The position numbers and the translations under genes are program-made. Positions 15,161-21,661 of a DNA stretch of 22,710 nt are shown in pieces (positions within the stretch are counted from its first letter, which is position 1; each line of letters begins with the position of its first letter). The DNA comes from an uncultured bacterium (GTDB lineage Bacteria > Actinomycetota > Coriobacteriia > Coriobacteriales > Coriobacteriaceae). The notes below the pieces were generated by a model. The model was not told where the DNA came from. It saw only the letters and a list, made by a program, of their open reading frames with translations, and made no database searches. The DNA is taken from positions 1-22,710 of the forward strand of contig CAJMRP010000019.1 in the NCBI GenBank assembly GCA_905215765.1, in the 5' to 3' direction.

Positions 15161-16564
15161 TTTTGGTGCAAAGCGACCTGTCCCCCTTGCGCCAACGCCG
15201 GGATTGTCGATGCTGCGGCCGCGGCGCGATATGAGGCGCGAAACCTCGCCCAGCAACACGCCGATCACCACACCCATAAGGATCGGCAACTTTGACATCT
15301 CGGCGGGCGAGCTGTTAAGCGGCACGATTGTCGCAACAATCGAAAGCACGAGTTCTACCACCGGCACCGCAAGCGCTACCGCAAGCACCTTGCCCTCGAA
15401 GGGCGCGCGAAACACGCGCGGGCGGTCGTCGTATTTACGCAGGCGCCAAAACGCCGGGAACATCGGGATATAGCTCATGAGCAGAAAGACGACGTTCATC
15501 GAGAAGAAGACCCAAAAGACGTCGGAACCTTCACCCAGCGGAATCTGAAGTAGCAGCACCAAGCTGGCAAAACAACCGTTAATGAGTGCCGAGCCGTTGG
15601 GCATGCCGGTCTTCTTGGACACCAGCGCAAAGGGACGCGGCATGTTGCCATGGCGCGCGGCATAGCTCGCCACGTTGTTGACGCCAAAGCTCCAACAGAT
15701 CATGTTGGCAAACAGCGTTACCAGAAAGGCCACGCCCACGACCATCGTCAGCGGGTGAGCGCGCCCCACCATGGCGGCAACCGCGTCCACAATGCCCGAA
15801 TCGAGTGAAAGCTGCTCGGTGGGAACCGCGGCTCCAATACCGATGCCACAGATAATGTAGATCGCCGCGATGGCAACGCCACCGGCGATAACCGCCTTGG
15901 GGATATCGCGCGATGGGTTCTTCATCGTGCTGGCAAAGGTCGCGACCACCTCAAAGCCCATAAAGTTGAATAGGATGATTGAAAGATACGTCAGTGAGTT
16001 AGTGTCTCCCAGATCGGGGACAAATGTCTTAAACGACATATCGTTGGCAAAGCCGTTGTTGCAGGCAAACCAGATGCCGATGATTCCCACCACGGCGGTA
16101 ATGAGCACCTTGATGACGGCGCCGCCATCCATGACCCAATCGGCCTCGGCCACCGGCTGCATTGCCATGACCGTGACGCCCCACACAAAGGCAAGCTCGA
16201 TGGCAATTCGGACCCCAAGCGAAAATTCGATGCCCCATACCGCATTGATGACACTGGGGAACATGCAGGCGATACTTGCCACCCACAGTGGAAAGTTGAC
16301 CCAATAGCACCAGGAGCAGCGTGCACACCAACGGTCTCCCAAGCCCAGGCGAACCCAGTCGTACAGGCCGCCCTCGGAATCGAACGCCGTACCGAGCTCG
16401 GCCACCACCAGGCCATAGGGAAGCAAAAACGTAATGATAAGGAAGATCCACCAGAAGAACTGCACGTTACCCATGGCAGATGCCGGAGCAGCCGCCTCGA
16501 TGGTAAAGACAACGCAGATAACCGAGAGGATGACCTCGAACAGGGAGAACTTTTTACCTGCCAT
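15155..16564 (-). CDS. APC-superfamily amino-acid/polyamine permease, copy 2
   Basis: 469 residues with about twelve hydrophobic helices. It is clearly paralogous to the permease at 18685-20124. Shared segments include FFWWIFLI, TFLLPYG, VVAELGT, WSFGVN and SYIPMFPAFWRLRK versus TYIPMFPAFLNLRK. The unwound helix 1 region reads EAAAPASAMGN. Such proteins exchange amino acids or polyamines across the cytoplasmic membrane. Downstream of aguA copy 2, it takes the place usually held by carbamate kinase in aguBDAC operons. The start follows AGGGGA. It is preceded by a terminator-like hairpin and other RNA structures over 546 bases, so it may be controlled separately from aguA. Substrate is unproven; agmatine, putrescine or a related amine is the natural guess. 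Confidence 0.92.
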   Translation of the reverse strand: MAGKKFSLFEVILSVICVVFTIEAAAPASAMGNVQFFWWIFLIITFLLPYGLVVAELGTAFDSEGGLYDWVRLGLGDRWCARCSWCYWVNFPLWVASIACMFPSVINAVWGIEFSLGVRIAIELAFVWGVTVMAMQPVAEADWVMDGGAVIKVLITAVVGIIGIWFACNNGFANDMSFKTFVPDLGDTNSLTYLSIILFNFMGFEVVATFASTMKNPSRDIPKAVIAGGVAIAAIYIICGIGIGAAVPTEQLSLDSGIVDAVAAMVGRAHPLTMVVGVAFLVTLFANMICWSFGVNNVASYAARHGNMPRPFALVSKKTGMPNGSALINGCFASLVLLLQIPLGEGSDVFWVFFSMNVVFLLMSYIPMFPAFWRLRKYDDRPRVFRAPFEGKVLAVALAVPVVELVLSIVATIVPLNSSPAEMSKLPILMGVVIGVLLGEVSRLISRRGRSIDNPGVGARGTGRFAPKQ

Positions 16565-16583
16565 GGCACGCTTCCCCTACAGC

Positions 16584-16659
16584 AAAAAGGATGGCATCTG
16601 TACCGAAGGCGCAGCCCAAGGTAGGGTTGCAGGCCGCGTCACCGGTGCAGGTGCCATCC
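16584..16659 (-). promoter_or_regulatory. Attenuator-like long hairpin just upstream of permease copy 2
   Basis: On the minus strand GGATGGCA pairs with TGCCATCC and is followed at once by TTTTT, 20 bases before the permease start. Inside, CTG/CAG, ACCG/CGGT, GGC/GCC, GCA/TGC and CCC/GGG extend an imperfect hairpin. It has the form of an intrinsic terminator placed in the leader of the permease, which suggests conditional read-through. No match to a known riboswitch or T-box is evident. Confidence 0.6.
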
Positions 16660-16791
16660 CAAAGAGAAGAGAGGATGCAATTGTTGGACCAACGCTCGCG
16701 GAACAGGCGCGTGTAGATAACGATACGCTGGTACATAGATACTCCGATCAAAACGGCCGCGATTGCGACCGGAATCTTTTGGCAATTGAAG

Positions 16792-16908
16792 ACGCGTCTG
16801 ACCTGGGATATTCAAGCGAACAATTGGCCTAACCCGCAATAAATCCCAGATCAGACGCGTACTCAATCAAAGAGGCGGGCACTCCGAAGTGGAGGCAACG
16901 GAGTGCCC
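16792..16908 (-). other. Two further hairpins in the aguA copy 2 / permease copy 2 intercistronic region
   Basis: An 18-bp stem with one mismatch (16792-16809 with 16843-16860, ACGCGTCTGAYCTGGGAT) and a 33-base loop; and a perfect 10-bp stem (16877-16886 with 16899-16908, GGGCACTCCG) with a 12-base loop. They have no T-run. No reading frame of note lies in the interval. Confidence 0.5.
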
Positions 16909-16909
16909 A

Positions 16910-17010
16910 AAGAAAAACCCAGCCGACCAAGACATCGAATAAACCGACCATCAATGCCCCGAGATGGTCACGGTGCGATTCACCGACTGTCCGATTGATC
17001 GGCTGGGTTT
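16910..17010 (-). terminator. Branched terminator after aguA copy 2
   Basis: The closing stem pairs 16915-16930 with 16995-17010 (AAACCCAGCCGAYCAA, one mismatch) and, on the minus strand, ends in GGGTTTTTCTTT. The 64-base interior carries two more perfect hairpins, 16946-16952/16963-16969 (GACCATC) and 16971-16975/16981-16985 (CGGTG), giving a three-way junction. An ordinary terminator would not need this interior. Confidence 0.6.
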
Positions 17011-17110
17011 CTGAGGTGCGGCAGATTGCCCTGAAAGAGGAGGGCATAGACCTTAAGGGTCATGCCCGACGATTGAAAGGCAAGGTGCCGTGCCTCGGGA
17101 AGACAGACAA

Positions 17111-18316
17111 TTACGCGGACGGCTCCTGCTGAGTAATGCAGTGGATGTTGCCGCCACCGAAGACGACCTGCTCGGACTGAACGCCGACGCACTTGTAGAC
17201 GCCCTCGCCCCAGACCTCGTCGTAGATCTTCTGGAGCGTGTCGACGGCCAGCTGGTCGTTCTCGTCGCCGTACTGCGGGACGATAACGCCGTGGTTGGTC
17301 ACGAGGTAGTTCATGTAGGAGGCGATCAGCGGCTCGTCGGGGACGCGCGGCTCGGCGTTCTCGTCGGCGTCGATGGTGTCGCAGGAAGCCTGGTCCATGA
17401 ACAGCGGGTTCACGGGCATGCAGAGCTTGTAGACCTTCATCTTGCGGCCCTTGGCGTCGACGGCGTTGGAGAGGGTCTCGTAGGCAGCGTGGCACTGCTC
17501 GTAGAACGGATACTCGGGATCGTCGGTCCAAATGCAGGCCATGACGCCCGGCGCGATGAACGTGGCGACGTCGTCGATGTGGCCGTTGGTCTCCTCGGGG
17601 TCGATGCCCTCCTTGACCCAGATGACCTTCTCGACACCCAGGTAATCCTTGAGGTGCTCGTCCATGTAGGCGCGAAGCTCCTCGCTCCAGGGCTCAAACT
17701 TCTTGCGGTACTTGGGCCAGATGGACTCGGGATCCTCTTCCTCCTCCAGAACCGCAGAGCAGGTGCGGCCCGGGGAAAGCAGGCACTGGTCGGTCACGAC
17801 AAGGGTGCCCTCGCCGTCGACGGTGATGGAGCCGCCCTCGAGGATCATGTCGTCGGGACGATAGCGGCGGCAGCCGGAGAGCTCAGCCATCTTGAGGGCG
17901 ATCTGCTCGTCCTTGTCCCACGGGAAGTACAGGCCGTCGACGAGGCCGCCGTAGGCGTTGAAGTGCCAGTGGTTGGCGCGCTTCTCGCCCTTGCCGTTGA
18001 TGACGTAGGTGGCGGCAGTGTCGCGGAACCAGGCGTCGTCGGTGGTCATCTCGATGACGGTGACGTTCTCGTCGTTCTCGAAGACGGCCTTGCAGTTGGC
18101 GTAGTCGACCTGGTTGGCGCACATATAGACCGGGGTGAACTCGGAGATGGCGCGGGCGATGGCGGCATACTGCTTCTGGGCCGGCTTGGCGCCGTGGGCC
18201 CAGGTGTCGGTGCGGTGGGGCCAGCCCATCCACACGCGATCCTGCGGGGCGAACTCGGCGGGCATGAAGAAGCCGTCGGCCTTGGGGGTGGACTCGGACT
18301 CGGTGATCGTACGCAT
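17111..18316 (-). CDS. aguA: Agmatine deiminase, copy 2 (with insertion and altered motif)
   Basis: 401 residues from the ATG at 18316, which follows GGAGGAAATCTT; the frame is open further upstream but into structured non-coding sequence. The catalytic framework is present: LEGGS near 160, ETNGHIDD near 243-249 and the nucleophile Cys393 in FGGGNIHC. Two deviations stand out. After SPGR (181-184) there is an extra stretch of about 25 residues, rich in Glu, compared with copy 1. The canonical RDxGP motif reads WFRDTAATYV, losing Gly and Pro. It is the third gene of ptcA, permease, aguA, matching the aguB-aguD-aguA order known from lactic acid bacteria, so it is probably the catabolic enzyme. 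Codon choice is strongly GC-biased, suggesting high expression. Confidence 0.95.
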   Translation of the reverse strand: MRTITESESTPKADGFFMPAEFAPQDRVWMGWPHRTDTWAHGAKPAQKQYAAIARAISEFTPVYMCANQVDYANCKAVFENDENVTVIEMTTDDAWFRDTAATYVINGKGEKRANHWHFNAYGGLVDGLYFPWDKDEQIALKMAELSGCRRYRPDDMILEGGSITVDGEGTLVVTDQCLLSPGRTCSAVLEEEEDPESIWPKYRKKFEPWSEELRAYMDEHLKDYLGVEKVIWVKEGIDPEETNGHIDDVATFIAPGVMACIWTDDPEYPFYEQCHAAYETLSNAVDAKGRKMKVYKLCMPVNPLFMDQASCDTIDADENAEPRVPDEPLIASYMNYLVTNHGVIVPQYGDENDQLAVDTLQKIYDEVWGEGVYKCVGVQSEQVVFGGGNIHCITQQEPSA

Positions 18317-18345
18317 AAGATTTCCTCCAAATCGAACGATCGCTT

Positions 18346-18626
18346 GCTGCGGGCGGGTTACCCGCAGCCTAAAACCAAGAGATGGTAGGCGCCCGTTCCC
18401 CGGCAAAGGTCGGGGCGCCCGGTGCCGGTTTTCACGGAATCGCACCGGCAAGCGACGACGTAACCAAGTGCGCGGAGACAAAACGCACGAAGGATACGGA
18501 AGAGAGATTGGGGTGGGCGGTGGTTACCGGAGCTATCGCTCACACCCACCCCGGGGGAATGGTTAGCAAACCTGTCGCTTGGACACGCCTCCGAAGAGGC
18601 TAGAGTGCCCGGAGTCGGGAGCGACA
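18346..18626 (-). ncRNA. Structured intercistronic RNA region between permease copy 1 and aguA copy 2
   Basis: The 368-base gap 18317-18684 is full of helices on paper. In transcript order: a three-way junction closed by 18573-18579/18620-18626 (TGTCGCT), with arms 18608-18611/18616-18619 and 18587-18591/18596-18600 capped by UUCG on the minus strand; a second closed by 18510-18517/18545-18552 (GGGGTGGG), with arms 18518-18521/18526-18529 and 18530-18533/18538-18541; hairpins 18423-18429/18444-18450 and 18388-18391/18416-18419; and 18346-18353/18361-18368 (GCTGCGGG) shortly before the aguA ribosome-binding site. No known riboswitch class is recognised and there is no clear T-run. Possible roles are a riboswitch, mRNA stabiliser or processed RNA. 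Confidence 0.5.
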
Positions 18627-18684
18627 AGCCCGACGAAGCGCGCGTTGGTACACGAGGAGGGTTGGAGCCCCAGAACCGGGTGCT

Positions 18685-20124
18685 CTAGTTCTCCTCGGCC
18701 TCGGCGGCCTCCTCAGCGAGACGCTGGGCTGCGAGCTCAGGGGTCAGACCCTTGTACTCGGTCTCGCGGCCCTTAGCGCTGACGACGCGGACGACCTCGC
18801 CGATGAGCACGAGCACGATGAAGATAACGATCATCGGGACCTTGTCGCCAATTTCAGCAGCGGAGAACGGGATCAGCGTGGCAACGATGGCAAGAACCAG
18901 CTCGATGCAGGGGATGGCCAGCATGACCTTCATCATGGCGCCCTTAAACGGGAACGTGAAGATGCGCTCACGGTTGGGGTCGTTCTTACGAAGGTTGAGG
19001 AACGCCGGGAACATCGGGATGTAGGTCAACAGCAGGAAGACGACAGAGGTGCCAAAGAGCATCCAGAAGACACCGTTGGAGATGGCGTCGATGGGAACGA
19101 GCTGCAGGCACAGCACCAGGGAGGCAACGACAGCGTTGACCAGGTTGGCGCCGTTGGGCATGTCGTCATCCGAGATCATCGAGGCGAAGACCTTGGGCAT
19201 GTTGCCGTGCTCGGCAGCGTAGCGAGCAACGGAGTTAACGCCGAAGGACCAAGCGGCCATGTTGGCGAACAGGGTGATCAGGAAGGCGATGCAGATGACC
19301 TTAAAGATCATGGAGTCGCCCACCATGGTCTGGACTGCGACGATCATGCCGTAGTCGGGATCGATGGAGTCGGCCGGCACGGCGGCGCCGATGCCAAAGC
19401 CAGCGAACAGGTAGATCACGGCGATGGACAGGCCACCGACGATGATAGCCTTGGGGATATCGCGAGCGGGATCGGCCATGTCGTCGGTCATGGTGCAGAT
19501 GACCTCGAAGCCCATGAAGTTAAAGATGATGATCGACAGGTAGCCGAGAGCGTTGGTGTTGGTGAGCTCGGGCAGGAAGGTGGCAGCGGACATGTCGTTC
19601 GCAAAACCGTTCTCCATGGCATACCAAATGCCCAAAGCGCCAACGATAACGGCAACGGCGACCTTGATGATGGCGCCACCGTTGAGGACCCACTCGGAGT
19701 CGGCCGCCTTGGAGCGGCCCATGAGGTAGACGATCCACACAAAGGCAAGATCGATACCCATCTTGGCGATCAAGTTGAACTCGACGCCAAAGACCATGCC
19801 CAAAATGTCGGGGAACATGGTAGCCAGCGAGGCGATCCACAGCGGGTAGTTGACCCAGTAGTAGTACGAGATGCGGGCGCCCCATTTGTCGCCCAGGCCA
19901 TCGCGTACCCAGTCGTAAATGCCGCCCTCGCCGTCATAGGTGGTACCGAGCTCGGCGACAACCATGCCGTAGGGAAGCAGGAAGGTCAGGATCAGGAAGA
20001 TCCACCAGAAGAACTGCTGGTTGCCAATGGCAGCAGCAGGAGCGGCGGCCTCGCAAACGAAGACGACGCAGATGATGGTCGAAATGACCGTCAAGAAGGA
20101 AAGCTTTTTCTTTCCGTCGCTCAT
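18685..20124 (-). CDS. aguD: APC-superfamily permease, probable agmatine/putrescine antiporter
   Basis: 479 residues; the start follows AAGGAG with a six-base gap. About twelve hydrophobic helices, with the APC substrate-site helix 1 region CEAAAPAAAIGN and the typical PARDIPKAI loop after helix 6. The C-terminal tail is acidic (ending EEAAEAEEN). It lies between ptcA and aguA, the position of AguD in lactococcal and streptococcal agmatine operons, where the protein exchanges external agmatine for internal putrescine. On that context the same role is inferred here; the fold alone would only say amino-acid or polyamine transporter. The paralogous copy 2 downstream of aguA may differ in substrate. 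The 133-base gap from ptcA contains two hairpins. Confidence 0.9.
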   Translation of the reverse strand: MSDGKKKLSFLTVISTIICVVFVCEAAAPAAAIGNQQFFWWIFLILTFLLPYGMVVAELGTTYDGEGGIYDWVRDGLGDKWGARISYYYWVNYPLWIASLATMFPDILGMVFGVEFNLIAKMGIDLAFVWIVYLMGRSKAADSEWVLNGGAIIKVAVAVIVGALGIWYAMENGFANDMSAATFLPELTNTNALGYLSIIIFNFMGFEVICTMTDDMADPARDIPKAIIVGGLSIAVIYLFAGFGIGAAVPADSIDPDYGMIVAVQTMVGDSMIFKVICIAFLITLFANMAAWSFGVNSVARYAAEHGNMPKVFASMISDDDMPNGANLVNAVVASLVLCLQLVPIDAISNGVFWMLFGTSVVFLLLTYIPMFPAFLNLRKNDPNRERIFTFPFKGAMMKVMLAIPCIELVLAIVATLIPFSAAEIGDKVPMIVIFIVLVLIGEVVRVVSAKGRETEYKGLTPELAAQRLAEEAAEAEEN

Positions 20125-20155
20125 GATGAGCTCCTTCGCTCAGTCTTGGACAGAT

Positions 20156-20231
20156 CCGAGGCCCTAAGGTATTAAGGCAATTGCTTGGGCCTCGGTGAGC
20201 GGGCGACAGGAGACGAGCATCCGCCGCCCGC
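20156..20231 (-). other. Intercistronic hairpins between ptcA and the permease
   Basis: CCGAGGCCC (20156-20164) pairs with 20187-20195, and GCGGGCG (20199-20205) pairs with 20225-20231. Both stems are perfect and neither has a T-run. They could set relative expression by mRNA processing or stability. Confidence 0.45.
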
Positions 20232-20257
20232 AAACGTGCTTTTAGAAGCCTTGAGGC

Positions 20258-21331
20258 TTAGAGCTGCTCGAGAGCCTCGAGAGCGGCGTGGAGCTCAGCC
20301 TTGGCGGAGTACTCGACACCCTCGTCGTTGAGCGGGGTGCGCTTGTCCAGGGCGGCAAGGAGAGCACGGATGGAGTGCTTGCGGTTCTCGGCCTCGACCC
20401 AGCACAGGGAGCGCTCGGGATCGTCCATGACTTCGTCGACGACCTCCTCGTTGCGGGTGGCCGGCAGGCAGTGCATGAACTTGGAGTTGGGGCCGGCAAA
20501 GTTCATCATGTCCATGGTGACCTGATACTTGGGATAGAACACGTCCATGTAGTTCTCGCCCGAGACCTCCTCGTCGTACAGGCCATACCACACGTCGGTG
20601 TAGATGAAGTCGGCGCCCTTGATGCACTCGATGTCGTCGGAGATGACGACAGAGCCGCCGGAGACCTTGCAGTTCTCCTCGGCGATGGCCATCATCTGCT
20701 TGCCGAACTCGGCGCGCTCCTCGACGGTGCCAACGTGCAGGCCGCCGTCGGGAATCTGGTGGCCCTTAGGTCCAAACTGGACAAACTTCATGCCGACCTT
20801 GGAGGCGATGAACATGAGGGAGACGCAGACCTGGGTGGCGTCGCCGATGAAGGCCAGGGTGCAGTCCTCGATCTTCTTGCCCTCGGGGAGGTTCTCGAGC
20901 ATGGTCATGAGGTCGCCCATCTCCTGCGTGGGATGGTTGAACTCGGACATGCCGTTGATGACGGGCACAGCGGAGCCCTCGGCGAGGCCGACGACGTCCT
21001 TGTGACGGTCAACGCGAGCCATCATGATGTCGAGCAGCGAGCCCATAACGCGAGCGGTGTCGCCCAGGGACTCGTGACCGCCGAGCTGGATGGTGCCAGG
21101 GCCATAGAACTGAGCATGGCCGCCGAGGTCGGTCATAGCGGTCTCGAAGGAAAGACGAGTGCGGGTGGAGACCTGCTGGAAGATCATGCCAAGGCTCTTG
21201 TTGCGGAGCAGGTGCGGATAATAACCGTCAACCTTGATGGCCTTCTTCATTGCCAGACCAAGATCCTCGATAGCCAGGATCTGCTCTTTGGTGAAGTCGT
21301 TGGTGTCGATGAAATCCTTAGGCAGTGCCAT
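20258..21331 (-). CDS. ptcA: Putrescine carbamoyltransferase
   Basis: 357 residues from the ATG at 21331, which follows AAAGGA; the frame extends upstream without a ribosome-binding site. It converts N-carbamoylputrescine and phosphate to putrescine and carbamoyl phosphate in the cytoplasm. Carbamoyl-phosphate site STRTR is at 55-59, HPTQE at 133-137 and HCLP at 287-290. It follows the putrescine enzyme rather than ornithine carbamoyltransferase: the stretches NKSLGMIFQQ, GPGTIQLGGHE, VINGMSEFNHPTQE and YTDVWYGLYDEE match Enterococcus PTC from memory, and the ornithine-binding SMG loop is absent. The long helical C-terminus also fits. It is the first gene of the agmatine operon and is divergent from membrane LuxR copy 2. 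Lactic acid bacteria call it aguB. Confidence 0.94.
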   Translation of the reverse strand: MALPKDFIDTNDFTKEQILAIEDLGLAMKKAIKVDGYYPHLLRNKSLGMIFQQVSTRTRLSFETAMTDLGGHAQFYGPGTIQLGGHESLGDTARVMGSLLDIMMARVDRHKDVVGLAEGSAVPVINGMSEFNHPTQEMGDLMTMLENLPEGKKIEDCTLAFIGDATQVCVSLMFIASKVGMKFVQFGPKGHQIPDGGLHVGTVEERAEFGKQMMAIAEENCKVSGGSVVISDDIECIKGADFIYTDVWYGLYDEEVSGENYMDVFYPKYQVTMDMMNFAGPNSKFMHCLPATRNEEVVDEVMDDPERSLCWVEAENRKHSIRALLAALDKRTPLNDEGVEYSAKAELHAALEALEQL

Positions 21332-21479
21332 GTCGATTTCCTTTCCGCCGGTCTTGCCGACTATTACTATGAGGCGCTCGAACATCACGCCTCGTGTTGA
21401 CAAGACCATCATTCACCCGTATGCAATTTTTACCTAGTTTATTCGGGATTAAAGACCGTTCATGGAGTTACACCCCCTC

Positions 21480-21523
21480 TAAACCAATATAAACCCGCAG
21501 GTCAAGAGTTTACAGGGGGTTTA
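21480..21523. promoter_or_regulatory. Candidate operator between ptcA and membrane LuxR copy 2
   Basis: TAAACC at 21480-21485 and 21490-21495 faces GTTTA (21508-21512) and GGTTTA (21518-21523), an approximate dyad. TAAACCCGCAGG (21490-21501) nearly matches TAAACCTGCAGG, read on the minus strand at 13713-13724. In L. lactis AguR activates the divergent aguB promoter, so a binding site is expected about here. The remaining 330-base gap shows no other gene. Confidence 0.5.
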
Positions 21524-21592
21524 CCATCTAGAACCGCGAACGGTATACGGCTATGCTGTATCTCGGCGCCTAATCCGCAATGAAACGAAGGG

Positions 21593-21622
21593 TTGAGACG
21601 TCTATATCCCACAAGGTATACA
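21593..21622 (+). promoter_or_regulatory. Sigma-70-type promoter for membrane LuxR copy 2
   Basis: TTGAGA (21593-21598), an 18-base spacer and TATACA (21617-21622), 39 bases before the start codon. Confidence 0.5.
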
Positions 21623-21661
21623 GAGCTCGGCCATAGAATAAATGAGATGGGACGGTGACAG

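Noticed and set aside
16584..16659. T-box leader for the second permease
   Set aside because: GGATGGCACC superficially recalls TGGNACC, but the full T-box sequence, specifier stem and AG bulge are not found upstream.
17090..18388. A 432-codon plus-strand frame opposite aguA copy 2, and similar long frames opposite ptcA, both permeases and the MATE gene
   Set aside because: Antisense shadows caused by GC bias at third positions; the opposite strand encodes recognisable enzymes and transporters throughout.
18317..18684. Known structured RNAs (cobalamin or guanidine riboswitch, RNase P RNA, tmRNA, SRP RNA)
   Set aside because: None of their conserved core sequences could be located on either strand; the region is reported only as a candidate structured RNA.
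20258..21331. Ornithine carbamoyltransferase
   Set aside because: The ornithine-binding SMG loop is absent and the sequence around GPGTIQLGGHE and TDVWYGLYDEE follows the putrescine enzyme; the operon contains agmatine deiminase, not arginine deiminase.
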